From Bacteroidota bacterium (GTDB lineage Bacteria > Bacteroidota > Bacteroidia > Bacteroidales > Bacteroidaceae), in assembly GCA_023458215.1 (NCBI GenBank), contig JAEXAJ010000220.1, positions 1-64,000 on the forward strand: a stretch of DNA of 64,000 nucleotides, read 5' to 3'. The first letter of the stretch is position 1. Each line of letters opens with the position of its first letter. The notes beneath the pieces are model-generated. The model searched no databases. It was not told where the DNA came from and saw only the letters and a list, made by a program, of their open reading frames with translations. Shown piece after piece: positions 1 to 9,135 of the stretch. A program made the translations under genes and the position numbers.

Positions 1-27
1 ACTGTATGTTGATAGTACTTGTTCATT
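1..27 (-). CDS. Possible 5' end of a gene running off the left edge
   Basis: An ATG on the minus strand at position 27 opens a frame of nine codons (MNKYYQHT...) that runs off the window. It lies about 33 bases downstream of a minus-strand promoter box, and a weak purine-rich stretch (AAAGGATAG) precedes it. Too little is visible to name a product, so this is a placeholder. Confidence 0.3.
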
Positions 28-59
28 GTCTCTATTTCTATCCTTTCTGATAAGTGTTG

Positions 60-67
60 CAAAAGTA
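60..67 (-). promoter_or_regulatory. Bacteroides-type -7 box (TACTTTTG)
   Basis: The minus strand reads TACTTTTG, matching the TAnnTTTG consensus of the Bacteroides primary sigma factor. It would drive the gene leaving the window on the left. No clear -33 TTTG was found. Confidence 0.5.
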
Positions 68-222
68 AGAATAAAAACATTCAATCTATCACTTTTTGCG
101 ACTTTTTTGCGATAAAAATATAGAAAGGCACTAAAAAGGCAAGAAATATGCACATCTACCAACTTACATTTTCATAGCCGAAGTATGATTTTAATGTAAA
201 TGCGACCGTTCTTTTATGACAA

Positions 223-257
223 TTTGATATTATTTTCAAGATATATCACTATATTTG
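223..257 (+). promoter_or_regulatory. Promoter of the asparaginase gene
   Basis: TATATTTG at 250-257 is a perfect -7 box, and TTTG at 223-226 is a plausible -33 element, although the 23-base spacing is slightly long. Transcription would start near 264, which rules out a TTG at 255 as the translation start and favours the ATG at 285. Confidence 0.65.
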
Positions 258-284
258 CGTAAGAATATAGAAAGAAAATCGCAC

Positions 285-1334
285 ATGAACCCAGAAAACA
301 CTTCCGTTTTGTTAATATACACCGGCGGAACTATCGGAATGATAGAGAATGCAGAGACCGGTGCCTTGGAAAACTTCAACTTCGAGCAATTACAAAAACA
401 TGTGCCCGAACTTCAGAGGTACGCTTTCCGTATAGATACATATCAGTTTGATCCTCCGATGGATTCTTCAGACATGGACCCGGATGCCTGGCGCAAACTC
501 GTACACATCATCAGCGATCATTACGATCAATATACCGGTTTTGTCATTCTGCATGGCACAGACACAATGGCATATACTGCTTCCGCTTTAAGCTTTATGC
601 TCGAAGGGTTGAGCAAACCTGTTATTCTTACCGGTTCTCAGTTACCCATCGGCGTACTCCGTACAGATGGAAAAGAAAACCTGCTGACCAGTATCGAGAT
701 AGCCACCGCCTGCCATGCCAACGGGCAGCCTATCGTCCCTGAAGTCTGCATCTTCTTCGAAAATCATCTGATGCGCGGCAACCGCACCACCAAGATAAAT
801 GCAGAAAATTTTAATGCCTTCCGTTCTTTCAATTATCCGGTGCTTGCCTCGGCAGGTATACATATTAAATATAATAATGTGCAGATTCACACACATAACG
901 CCCCGCAAAAACTGAATCCCCACTATTTACTCGATACAAACATTGCCGTACTGAAATTATTTCCGGGCATTCAAGAGAATGTTGTAGCGTCCATACTTGC
1001 CACCAAAGGTTTGAAAGCAGTAGTCCTCGAAACCTATGGTTCGGGCAATGCTCCACGCAAAGAGTGGTTTCTCCGTCTGTTGCTCGATGCCGGCAAGAGA
1101 GGAATTATCATTGTCAATGTGACCCAATGTAGCGCCGGCACCGTTGAAATGGAACGCTACGAAACAGGCTATCAACTGATACAAGCCGGTGTTGTTTGCG
1201 GATACGACAGTACGACTGAATCTGCTGTTACCAAACTGATGTTTCTCTTGGGACATGACTTCCCAACCGATAAAGTGAGGGAACTGATGAGCCAGTCTTT
1301 AGCGGGAGAGATAACAAAGCTCTCAGCTCCCTAA
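285..1334 (+). CDS. ansA: Type I L-asparaginase
   Basis: Hydrolyses L-asparagine to aspartate and ammonia. The protein (349 residues) begins with the first catalytic-threonine motif, YTGGTIGMIE, and carries the second signature HGTDTMAYTAS followed by a conserved lysine region (TDGKENLL). There is no signal peptide, so it should be the cytoplasmic type I enzyme rather than the periplasmic type II form. The start at 285 is chosen because the alternative in-frame TTG at 255 lies inside the promoter box. It is transcribed alone: a divergent gene lies to the left and the esterase gene converges from the right. The length is normal for AnsA (about 340). Identification is firm; substrate preference over glutamine is inferred from the family. 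Confidence 0.93.
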   Translation: MNPENTSVLLIYTGGTIGMIENAETGALENFNFEQLQKHVPELQRYAFRIDTYQFDPPMDSSDMDPDAWRKLVHIISDHYDQYTGFVILHGTDTMAYTASALSFMLEGLSKPVILTGSQLPIGVLRTDGKENLLTSIEIATACHANGQPIVPEVCIFFENHLMRGNRTTKINAENFNAFRSFNYPVLASAGIHIKYNNVQIHTHNAPQKLNPHYLLDTNIAVLKLFPGIQENVVASILATKGLKAVVLETYGSGNAPRKEWFLRLLLDAGKRGIIIVNVTQCSAGTVEMERYETGYQLIQAGVVCGYDSTTESAVTKLMFLLGHDFPTDKVRELMSQSLAGEITKLSAP

Positions 1335-1357
1335 AAAAGGCAAGGCATGATAGCCTT
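1335..1357. terminator. Hairpin between convergent genes
   Basis: AAAGGC at 1335-1340 pairs with GCCTTT at 1352-1357 around an 11-base loop, right after the ansA stop and before the convergent esterase end. A-runs and T-runs flank both sides, so it could act in either direction. The stem is short. Confidence 0.45.
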
Positions 1358-1383
1358 TAGTAAGTTCAGTGCCGATGTGCCAC

Positions 1384-2796
1384 TTATTTCTGCAAGTAAC
1401 CGGCTTGGTTACGAAGAATAAAATCGACCACTGGTTCAGGCTTCTCAAGACTATGGGGATGATGGTCACAACCGAGTTTCAAAATCACTTCCACCACTCC
1501 ACCCAGGGCACGATATCGCTCTGCGGCCAATTTCATGTGGAGTTCATAAGGAACAATCTTATCACTATCGCCACATACAGCCATAATAGGAATGCCCGCA
1601 GCAGCCAAAGGAGCCAGATTATCAATCGCATTTCCTTTGAAGCCCTTTGCCGCTTCGTCAGTCAGTCCCCATTCTTTCAAAAAGTCTGTCCATAAATCGG
1701 AGTCTTTCACCGTTGCAAAGTAAGTCATGTCGCACACAGGAGCATCCAAATAGAGGCAAGCTACCTTATCAGGATTCTTCGCAGCCCAGTTTATGGCAAA
1801 TAGTCCGCCACGGCTGAAGCCTTCGAGAGTTACTTTAGGCGCAAGATCATAGTATTGGCGCATGATGTTATAAAAGTCATCACCCAGTTTAAGTGAACGC
1901 GGACTACCATAGAGATAGGTTACATCGTAATAAACCACATGGAATCCTTTTTCAAGCAAAGCCACGTCTACAGAGGGGAAAGCGCCGAAAAAGGCAGGAC
2001 GCCATATCCACGGACGACCTACTGCCACCTTATGGGGAACAACCACCGTAGCTTGTCGCATATCGCACAGAAAGTCATAACGGTCGTAGCCTTCCCACTG
2101 TGATTTCTTTCCGGGAAAGGCTTGCTTGGTATCGATAGCAGGCGCTTCCTTGCCGGTCAGTGTACGATAAAGTTCGCCGGCAATGAGTGCAGTCCCCTCT
2201 TCATTAGGGTGGATACCATCAGGAAAATAGTCGGGATGTGGCTTCAGCACCGAATAAAGATCGATGACAGGTAATTTGCGTTTCTTTGCTACACTACGTA
2301 TAACGGGAATTATACCATTCGTAATCACACTGTCATTAATGCCATAGTTCAATTTCACAGCGGGAACAGGCAGACAAAGATATACTTTAGGCTTGGAGGA
2401 TAACCCCTGAAGTATATCCAGCATCTCATTCAAATCTTTCCTAAAATCTTTTCCATACTGCCAGTTCTGAGGTTTACTATCATTCGTTCCTAACTTAATA
2501 GTGATGATATCCGGCTGGAAAGCTTGCAGTTCACTAAACTTTTGTTCGTGCATATAAGGATAGTCTCCTTTATTGAGCAAGGTACGGGCACTGAGGCCGA
2601 AGTTCCTAACATCGTACCCTTCACCTAGCAGTTGGGAAAGTAATCCCGGATAACTATTCTGAAATTTATTTTTTATTCCTGACCCGTAAGTTATACTATT
2701 GCCAATACAAGCAACCTTTACGATTTTTTCTTCTTGTGCCATCCCCCATAAGCAAAACAGGCACAACACTAACAAAATAAGACTTCTTCTCTTCAT
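1384..2796 (-). CDS. Secreted fused SGNH esterase and alpha/beta hydrolase
   Basis: The 470-residue protein has a signal peptide (MKRRSLILLVLCLFC...). Its SGNH/GDSL domain shows block I GNSIT (Ser34), GTND (103-106) and DGIH (Asp193, His196). A second domain of the alpha/beta-hydrolase fold carries the nucleophile motif GFSRGG (Ser328), an acid in GDSDK and a C-terminal HHPH. Both domains look catalytically complete. It is the last gene of the fucose operon, 12 bases after fucP, which suggests removal of acyl groups from fucose-containing glycans outside the cytoplasm; the substrate is inference. The ATG at 2796 is preferred over an upstream TTG at 2805. Comparable domain fusions are annotated as GDSL or sialate-acetylesterase-like proteins. 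Confidence 0.8.
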   Translation of the reverse strand: MKRRSLILLVLCLFCLWGMAQEEKIVKVACIGNSITYGSGIKNKFQNSYPGLLSQLLGEGYDVRNFGLSARTLLNKGDYPYMHEQKFSELQAFQPDIITIKLGTNDSKPQNWQYGKDFRKDLNEMLDILQGLSSKPKVYLCLPVPAVKLNYGINDSVITNGIIPVIRSVAKKRKLPVIDLYSVLKPHPDYFPDGIHPNEEGTALIAGELYRTLTGKEAPAIDTKQAFPGKKSQWEGYDRYDFLCDMRQATVVVPHKVAVGRPWIWRPAFFGAFPSVDVALLEKGFHVVYYDVTYLYGSPRSLKLGDDFYNIMRQYYDLAPKVTLEGFSRGGLFAINWAAKNPDKVACLYLDAPVCDMTYFATVKDSDLWTDFLKEWGLTDEAAKGFKGNAIDNLAPLAAAGIPIMAVCGDSDKIVPYELHMKLAAERYRALGGVVEVILKLGCDHHPHSLEKPEPVVDFILRNQAGYLQK

Positions 2797-2808
2797 AACA
2801 ATCAAACT

Positions 2809-4137
2809 TTATTTCAGGCTGACTCTCTCACGCTGATGCGAACGGTTCCCATATACTATGATTACGATAAAACAGATCAGTGGCAGTACAAAAGAGAGAT
2901 TTACCGCCGGCATGCCGAACAAAACACCCTGATCGATAATACTTGCCTGAAGCGGCGGCAACACAGAGCCACCCAAAATGGCCATTATCAGTCCGGCAGC
3001 CCCGAACTTGGCATCATCACCCAGTCCACGCAACGCTATTCCATAAATGGTGGGGAACATTAATGACATGCAAGCTGATATTCCTCCAACGAGGCAATAC
3101 ATTCCGAAGATATTTTGCAAAAAGATAACTCCCACTGTAAACACACAAGCAGCAACAGCCAATACCTTCAATAAAAAGCCCGGACTGAGATAGCGCAAGA
3201 TGAAAGTACAGACAAAACGACTGATACAGAAAATAACCATTGCCACTATATTATACTCTTGCGACAATACTTCCGCCGCTTTCTCTTCCATTCCACCTGC
3301 CATAAACAAACGAGTACCATATTGAATGATAAACGTCCAACACATAATTTGCGCACCCACGTAAAAGAACTGGGCAATAACCCCTTCCCGATAGTGAGGA
3401 ATATGGGTAATGCGTTTCAGCGTCGGCAAGAAATTAATGTCATGCGATTGATCGGCACTCTTAGGCATCTTCACCATGCGAATCAATAAAAGCATCAGCA
3501 AGACTACAGCACCTATAATAAGATAAGGAGCAATCAGCACACTTAGATCCGAATTGCGGACCGTTTCAAATTCACTGGCAGAGAGCTGGCTGCGCTCTAT
3601 CGTATCCATAGGATTCAGGCGGTTCTGAATAAAGTTCATAGCTACATACATGCCCAGCAATGAACCCATCGGGTTAAAAGATTGCGCCAGATTCAGACGA
3701 CGGGTAGCCGTCTCTTCCGTTCCCATCGAGAGTATGTACGGATTACTACTGGTTTCAAGAAAAGACAACCCACACGTCAAGATGAAGTAGGCTATCAAGA
3801 AAGGATAATAACTGCCCGAAAGCATAGCCGGGAAGAACAAAAAGGCACCAACCGCATACAACCCTAACCCCAGTAATACGCCTGCTTTATACGAAAAACG
3901 GCGTATAAACATGGCAGCCGGAAAAGCCATCGCAAAGTAGCCTCCATAGAAAGCAACTTGCACCAAGGCTCCGTCAGTTACACTCATGCGGAATATTTTG
4001 GAAAAAGCTTTCACCATGGGATTGGTGATGTCGTTGGCAAAGCCCCAAAGAGCAAAACAGCTCGTTATCATAATAAAAGGTATCAGATAACTCACTCCAT
4101 CTTTACAGAGAATCGAAGTTTTTTTTGTGTCATTCAT
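2809..4137 (-). CDS. fucP: L-fucose:proton symporter (FucP-type MFS)
   Basis: A 442-residue polytopic membrane protein of the major facilitator superfamily. The N-terminal region (about residues 16-60) has the FHS-family pattern ending in YGGYFAMAFPAAMFIRR. About twelve hydrophobic segments can be traced. A stretch around residues 125-140 (LETSSNPYILSMG) matches the conserved N-P-Y motif of FucP. It lies 16 bases after fucK, so uptake and phosphorylation are co-expressed. Known members carry L-fucose with a proton across the inner membrane; the fucose assignment here rests on the adjacent isomerase, aldolase and kinase. Confidence 0.88.
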   Translation of the reverse strand: MNDTKKTSILCKDGVSYLIPFIMITSCFALWGFANDITNPMVKAFSKIFRMSVTDGALVQVAFYGGYFAMAFPAAMFIRRFSYKAGVLLGLGLYAVGAFLFFPAMLSGSYYPFLIAYFILTCGLSFLETSSNPYILSMGTEETATRRLNLAQSFNPMGSLLGMYVAMNFIQNRLNPMDTIERSQLSASEFETVRNSDLSVLIAPYLIIGAVVLLMLLLIRMVKMPKSADQSHDINFLPTLKRITHIPHYREGVIAQFFYVGAQIMCWTFIIQYGTRLFMAGGMEEKAAEVLSQEYNIVAMVIFCISRFVCTFILRYLSPGFLLKVLAVAACVFTVGVIFLQNIFGMYCLVGGISACMSLMFPTIYGIALRGLGDDAKFGAAGLIMAILGGSVLPPLQASIIDQGVLFGMPAVNLSFVLPLICFIVIIVYGNRSHQRERVSLK

Positions 4138-4153
4138 AATGGTAGTAGATTCT

Positions 4154-5539
4154 TTAAGTAATTTCTTTTATTTCACTTCGGCTTTTTATATCGCCTTTGG
4201 TCAATGCTTGTACCAAAATATTGCCGATAGCAGTTGCTTCTACGGGGCCAGCATGCACCGGAATGCCCAATGCTTCGGCCGTGAGGCGATTAAGCAAGCG
4301 ATTACGGCAACCTCCACCCACGATGTGCAACCGTTCTACCGGATGTGGAATCAGGCTGTTCAGTTGTTCAATACCCCGTTTGTAGCGTTGTGCCAGCGAT
4401 TGTAGCACACATCGCACATATTCTCCTTGCGAAGCCGGTACACGTAAGCCGCGTTCGCGGCAATAGTCGGCTATGGCCGCTTCCATATCCATCGGATTTT
4501 GGAAGGATTTATCGTCCACGTCTATCACAGAGGAGATATCGGCTGCTTCGGCGGAAGTTATCAGATGCTCATAATCCGTTTCTTCGCCCCGTTCTTTCCA
4601 CTGGCTGATAAGGCATTGCAGCATCCACAGTCCCGTTATATTTTGCAGGAAGCGGATTTTACCTCCTACTCCACCTTCATTGGTGAACCCGGCTTTGCGA
4701 GCATCTTCGGTCAAAATAGGTTGCTGTACTTCCACGCCCAGCAACGACCAAGTACCTGAACTCAGGAAAGCACTGCAACCGCCCTCTGTGGCGGGAACTG
4801 CAAAAACGGCACTCGACGTATCGTGTGATCCTACCGCTATTACTTCCACACTCTCCGGCAAGCCGGTCTCTTCGCGTATCTCCGGTTTAAGTTTTCCACG
4901 TACAGCGCCCGGCATCACTATTTCACCAAACAATTGCTGTGGCAAGCCTATCTTTTCTATCAGAGCATGATTCCAAGTACGTGTACGGGCATCCAGCAGT
5001 TCCGAGGTAGACGCAATGCAATACTCATTATTAGCTACACCCGTGAGGTAGTAACTGAACAAATCGGGCATAAACAAAAGTCTATCAGCCACCTTCAACT
5101 GGGCATCATCACGCTTTTTCAGACTATAAAGCTGGAAAAGCGTATTGATAGACATCATTTGAATGCCGGCTTGCGCGTAATGTACCGCTAACTCAGCCTC
5201 GTCAAAAAGCTCTTCCGGCAAGCCATCGGTACGCGAATCACGATAACAAACGGGATTTCCGAGCAGATTGCCGTCTTTATCAATCAGGCCGAAGTCCACT
5301 CCCCAAGTATCAATGCCGATACTCTTGACGGAGTATCCTTTGAGAACAGCCTGGCGAAGTCCGTTCTTCATTTCTTCGAATAGGGACAGGAAATCCCAGT
5401 ATATATGATTCCCCATACGCACTTGGCGATTGGGGAAACGATATACTTCTTCGAGTTTCAGAGTTCTTTGGTCGATGGAACCGGCCATTACCCGGCCGCT
5501 TCCACCTCCAAAGTCTACCGCTAAATAGGTGTTCATCAT
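4154..5539 (-). CDS. fucK: L-fuculokinase, of the RhaB-like FGGY group
   Basis: Phosphorylates L-fuculose to L-fuculose 1-phosphate. The 461-residue protein is an FGGY carbohydrate kinase with the N-terminal phosphate loop AVDFGGGSGRVMAGS, the hinge IDTWGVDFGLID, and a C-terminal adenosine motif IVGGGCRNRLLN followed by AGPVEATAIGN. In sequence it resembles rhamnulokinase more than Escherichia coli FucK, but its position between the aldolase and fucP argues for fuculose. The start overlaps the fucA stop (ATGATGA), so the two are translationally coupled. A second ATG directly follows the first. Some activity on rhamnulose cannot be excluded. Confidence 0.85.
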   Translation of the reverse strand: MMNTYLAVDFGGGSGRVMAGSIDQRTLKLEEVYRFPNRQVRMGNHIYWDFLSLFEEMKNGLRQAVLKGYSVKSIGIDTWGVDFGLIDKDGNLLGNPVCYRDSRTDGLPEELFDEAELAVHYAQAGIQMMSINTLFQLYSLKKRDDAQLKVADRLLFMPDLFSYYLTGVANNEYCIASTSELLDARTRTWNHALIEKIGLPQQLFGEIVMPGAVRGKLKPEIREETGLPESVEVIAVGSHDTSSAVFAVPATEGGCSAFLSSGTWSLLGVEVQQPILTEDARKAGFTNEGGVGGKIRFLQNITGLWMLQCLISQWKERGEETDYEHLITSAEAADISSVIDVDDKSFQNPMDMEAAIADYCRERGLRVPASQGEYVRCVLQSLAQRYKRGIEQLNSLIPHPVERLHIVGGGCRNRLLNRLTAEALGIPVHAGPVEATAIGNILVQALTKGDIKSRSEIKEIT

Positions 5540-6174
5540 TTGGTCTTTTTGCCCAGGATGTATGTATCAAGGTCATCAATCTCTTGCGGAGTCAGCACCG
5601 TGTAGTTGCCACCGGACTGTATAATGATCCGGCAAGCCATTTCAAAGAACATAGCACGCTCGAAAGCCTGATCAAAATCCTTGCCGCAAACCACTTGTCC
5701 GTGCTTACGCAGTAAGATTGAGTTATGTTCTTTCATAGCATCGACAACCGCCTCTGCCAATTCCTTAGAGCCGGGACGAAGATAAGGAATTACCGGAATA
5801 TCCCGTCCTACATGGCAAGGAATTTCTGCCGTTACATTGAAATTTTCCGGACACTGCTTCATGCAAGCTACGGCTGTGGCATACGGAGATTGAAAATGAA
5901 GTACTACATTCACCTCGGGACGTTCACGCAGCACTCCCAAATGAAAGCCGCTTTCCATAGAGGGTTTTACGCCGTTAAGGACTTCTCCGGTGGCAAGCCG
6001 GCAGACAGCCACTTTCTCTTTCGTCAGAGAAGGAACCCAAGAGCCTGTTCCCGAAAGTAAAACCTCATCGCCGATGCGCCATGAAAGATTGCCGCTGCTA
6101 CAAACCGTAAGTCCTGCATCGCCTACCCGATGGGCTTGGGCTACAAATTGTTCTATCTGTTCATTTGTTATCAT
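5536..6174 (-). CDS. fucA: L-fuculose-1-phosphate aldolase (class II aldolase/adducin family)
   Basis: Cleaves L-fuculose 1-phosphate to dihydroxyacetone phosphate and L-lactaldehyde. The 212-residue protein has the class II aldolase fold markers SSGNLSWR (26-33), the catalytic acid in MESGFH (Glu74), and a later metal-ligand His158 in RKHGQ. The usual His-x-His zinc pair reads His93-Phe-Gln95, so one expected ligand is glutamine. The ATG at 6174 was chosen because GGAGG stands nine bases before it; an ATG at 6183 would directly abut that ribosome-binding site. It overlaps fucK by four bases and lies 16 bases after fucI. Confidence 0.87.
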   Translation of the reverse strand: MITNEQIEQFVAQAHRVGDAGLTVCSSGNLSWRIGDEVLLSGTGSWVPSLTKEKVAVCRLATGEVLNGVKPSMESGFHLGVLRERPEVNVVLHFQSPYATAVACMKQCPENFNVTAEIPCHVGRDIPVIPYLRPGSKELAEAVVDAMKEHNSILLRKHGQVVCGKDFDQAFERAMFFEMACRIIIQSGGNYTVLTPQEIDDLDTYILGKKTK

Positions 6175-6190
6175 ACTGTTCATCCTCCAA

Positions 6191-7963
6191 TTATTTATAA
6201 ATAGGTCCGTAAGTATTACAAGCACGGTAATCGGCCCCTTCCTTATCCATGCCGAAAGCATTCCATGCGGTAGGACGGAATATCTTCTTTTCGTCTACAT
6301 TGTGCATACAAACGGGAATACGGAGTATGGAAGCCAATGTAATCAAATCCTGACCGATATGTCCGTAACTGATAGCGCCATGATTGGCTCCCCAGTTGTT
6401 CATCACCGAATATACATCTTCGAAGGCGGGTTTATCGCAAAGACGGGGTACAAACCAAGTGGTAGGCCATGTGCGGTCTGTGCGTTCATCCAGCAGTTTA
6501 TGTATTTCAGGTTCTATCTCTACCGTCCATCCTTCGGCTATCTGAAGCACGGGGCCAAGGCCTTTTACCAGATTCAAACGGCTCATGGTAACAGGCATAC
6601 CGCCCTTTGACAAGAAGTTGGAAGAGAAACCGCCGCCACGGAAATAATCACGGTTGGCAGGATACCAAGTGGTAGCTTCGAGACATTTCTCCATTTCGGC
6701 TTCGGATATTTCCCAATGGGGCTTCATGGTAGGCTCGCCTTGTGCATCGACTTGCTGACCTGTACCATCCAAAGTAGTGGCACCGGAGTTTATCAGGTGG
6801 ATAATACCGTTGGCTGCCAGGCCGGTCAGTTCTTTACCCGTTACACGCTTCACGGCTTCGGGGCTCCAATAGGTACGTACATCCGAGAAGATTTGCGCAC
6901 GGTTTGTCAACAGATGACCAAACAGCATGGCTACACCGTTGCATGCGTCGTTTTCGGTAGCTACGACGTAAGCTTCACGAATGCCGTTCCAGTCGAAGGA
7001 AGTATTCAGCAGGGCTTCGGAGTAGTCGCCATTCGGATAGAAATCAGTCCATTGGCGTTGCCCCTGGAAGCCGGCAGCAATGGCGTTATGTCCGAGCGCT
7101 TCTTCCTTGAATCCCATTTCTTTCAATGTAGGATTACCTTGGATAAGGTCGCGCATGATGATAGTCATTTTTACAATAAACTCCCAGTCTTCGTCTTTCT
7201 GCGCACGGGTCTTTGCTTTGGCGGCAGGATTGAAGTCTTTTCCTTCGTTCTTCTTGCAATACTTTTCTGTCCATGCCATCGCTTTGGCAAACTCTTCTTT
7301 GTCATAAATGCCTTCGGTCATGCGACGAATAATCTCGGTCAGGTCTACTGATTCACAACGAATACCTAAATATTCCTGGAAGAAATCGGGATTGACAATA
7401 GAACCGGCGATACCCATCGAGACACTACCCATCGACAAGTAAGACTTTCCACGCATCGTAGCAACCGCCTGTGCGGCACGTGCAAAACGCAACAGCTTCT
7501 CGGCAACATCTTCGGGAATCGAGTTATCATTCAAGTCTTGTACATCGCGTCCGTAGATGCCGAACGCAGGCAAACCCTTTTGGGCATGTCCCGCCAATAC
7601 GGCAGCCAGATATACAGCACCCGGACGTTCGGTTCCGTTGAATCCCCAAACGGCTTTCGGATAATAGGGGTTCATGTCCATTGTTTCGGCACCATAGCAC
7701 CAGCAAGAAGTCACCGTGATGGTAGCTCCTACTCCTTCGCGTTCAAACTTCTCGGCACATGCCGCACTCTCGGCTACCCGACCGATGGTACCGTCGGCAA
7801 TCACACATTCTACAGGGCTGCCGTCACCATTCTTCAGATGAGTGGAAATTAACTCGGCTACTGCTTTAGCCAGGCTCATGGTCTTGTCTTCAAGGCTTTC
7901 ACGAACGCCACCTTGGCGACCGTCGATTGTGGGACGAATCCCGATTTTGGGGTACTTTTTCAT
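6191..7963 (-). CDS. fucI: L-fucose isomerase
   Basis: Converts L-fucose to L-fuculose with a Mn2+ centre, in the cytoplasm. At 590 residues the length matches the family. The metal ligands are at the positions known from the Escherichia coli enzyme: Glu337 in ATENDACNG, Asp361 in FSDVRTYW and His528 in [12 protein letters not shown]. The N-terminal segment [20 protein letters not shown] is also typical. It is the first catabolic gene of the operon, and the intergenic stretch before it holds a tandem-repeat operator candidate, so it may have its own regulated promoter as well as read-through from fucR. Identification is very secure. Confidence 0.96.
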   Translation of the reverse strand: MKKYPKIGIRPTIDGRQGGVRESLEDKTMSLAKAVAELISTHLKNGDGSPVECVIADGTIGRVAESAACAEKFEREGVGATITVTSCWCYGAETMDMNPYYPKAVWGFNGTERPGAVYLAAVLAGHAQKGLPAFGIYGRDVQDLNDNSIPEDVAEKLLRFARAAQAVATMRGKSYLSMGSVSMGIAGSIVNPDFFQEYLGIRCESVDLTEIIRRMTEGIYDKEEFAKAMAWTEKYCKKNEGKDFNPAAKAKTRAQKDEDWEFIVKMTIIMRDLIQGNPTLKEMGFKEEALGHNAIAAGFQGQRQWTDFYPNGDYSEALLNTSFDWNGIREAYVVATENDACNGVAMLFGHLLTNRAQIFSDVRTYWSPEAVKRVTGKELTGLAANGIIHLINSGATTLDGTGQQVDAQGEPTMKPHWEISEAEMEKCLEATTWYPANRDYFRGGGFSSNFLSKGGMPVTMSRLNLVKGLGPVLQIAEGWTVEIEPEIHKLLDERTDRTWPTTWFVPRLCDKPAFEDVYSVMNNWGANHGAISYGHIGQDLITLASILRIPVCMHNVDEKKIFRPTAWNAFGMDKEGADYRACNTYGPIYK

Positions 7964-7994
7964 ATTCTGTATTTTGAATTAATAAAACGTCATA

Positions 7995-8014
7995 ACTATG
8001 CTGAACTGTGCTGA
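7995..8014. promoter_or_regulatory. Candidate FucR operator before fucI
   Basis: The plus strand reads two 10-bp units, ACTATGCTGA and ACTGTGCTGA, in direct tandem. The same pair occurs in the opposite order before fucR (9052-9071). The matching pair upstream of the regulator and of its presumed target makes FucR the likeliest binder. The arrangement is a direct repeat, whereas GntR sites are usually palindromic. Confidence 0.6.
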
Positions 8015-8033
8015 TTGCAATCTATAAAAAAGG

Positions 8034-9014
8034 TCATAGTGACCCTCTTACATGCACCTCGGTTGGCAGATATACCTGTACGGGATTGCCGGTAAGAATA
8101 AAATCGGCCATCAGGGTGCCCATCTTTTTCCAATCTACACTCATTACGGTAATTCCTTTATCAATCACTTCGTAAGCCGGGGTGTCATTATAAGCTATCA
8201 AGCCAAAATCTGTTCCACAGGTAAGTCCTGCGGCACGCCCTTTCTTAACGAGTTCCACCACGTCTACCTGACGGATAGCGATATAGACTTCGCCTGAGCG
8301 TACCTCCAAGTCGTCCATATCCTCAATCACATCGAAATCCTGATGATGATCGATACAATACTTTTTGAAGTATTCACAGGTTTCCTTAGGGTGCTTGCTC
8401 TCTTTTGTGAAGAACAGGACTAACCGGCGGTAACGCTTCAACCGGTCGGACAACTGTAACATCGCCTGATAGAATGACTCTCCAAAGTCCTGGCAGATAT
8501 ACGAACACTCTTTCTTATCGAATTGCCCGAAATCCAATAACAACAGACGGGAAGTGTCCACCTTATATAAATAAGGTGAAAACTTCTCATTGTCGAAGTT
8601 CATCACGATGTATTTATTGTATCTTCCTATCGACTCCTTAAGGATGGCATTGAACATGGATTCGTTATATTGATGAAACCACAAATCGACCTTATATCGT
8701 GAAGAGAGACGCTTGACGAAGCTATTATAAAGTATATCTTTAAAAGGAGAGTATTCATCGAGCAGCAAGAGGATGTTCTTCTGCCGGTTGACTACAAAAT
8801 AGCCTTTGCCGGGTGTGGAATCAATGAGCCCCCGCTCTTTCAGATCAATAAAAGCCTTGAACACCGTATCTCTGGACACTTTATAGTCCTGGCTCAACTG
8901 ATTGATAGAAGGCAGAGCATCTTCTACCTTATATCTGCCCATCGAGATATCATGACCTATCAGGTCGGCCAACTGCTTGACTTTAGTGGTCTGCTGCCCA
9001 AAAATAACTTTCAT
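8034..9014 (-). CDS. fucR: GntR-family fucose operon regulator with sugar-binding domain
   Basis: The 326-residue protein has an N-terminal GntR winged helix (about 8-75, with the recognition region LSQDYKVSRDTVFKAF and the wing TPGKGYFV) joined to a periplasmic-binding-protein-like effector domain (about 78-326) rather than the usual FadR-type domain. This architecture is that of Bacteroides FucR, which represses fucose genes until L-fucose binds. It is encoded just upstream of fucI in the same direction, with a 70-base gap. Operator-like tandem repeats precede both genes, implying autoregulation. The name rests on context plus domain layout. Confidence 0.85.
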   Translation of the reverse strand: MKVIFGQQTTKVKQLADLIGHDISMGRYKVEDALPSINQLSQDYKVSRDTVFKAFIDLKERGLIDSTPGKGYFVVNRQKNILLLLDEYSPFKDILYNSFVKRLSSRYKVDLWFHQYNESMFNAILKESIGRYNKYIVMNFDNEKFSPYLYKVDTSRLLLLDFGQFDKKECSYICQDFGESFYQAMLQLSDRLKRYRRLVLFFTKESKHPKETCEYFKKYCIDHHQDFDVIEDMDDLEVRSGEVYIAIRQVDVVELVKKGRAAGLTCGTDFGLIAYNDTPAYEVIDKGITVMSVDWKKMGTLMADFILTGNPVQVYLPTEVHVRGSL

Positions 9015-9051
9015 AACAAATGAATCAAACGGTTCTTAAAGCAAATAGCCA

Positions 9052-9071
9052 AACTGTGCTGAACTATGCTG
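9052..9071. promoter_or_regulatory. Candidate FucR operator before fucR
   Basis: Tandem units AACTGTGCTG and AACTATGCTG lie 38 bases upstream of the fucR start. They mirror the 7995-8014 site. A rough minus-strand promoter match (TTCTTTGC) lies just upstream, so binding here could block transcription of fucR. Confidence 0.55.
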
Positions 9072-9135
9072 CCGCAAAGAAAAGCAATTTGCTCATTACT
9101 TGCAATTTGTATGATATGTTTTAAAACAGAAGTTC

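Noticed and set aside
255..284. TTG start ten codons before the asparaginase ATG
   Set aside because: It overlaps the TATATTTG promoter box, so it would not be in the transcript.
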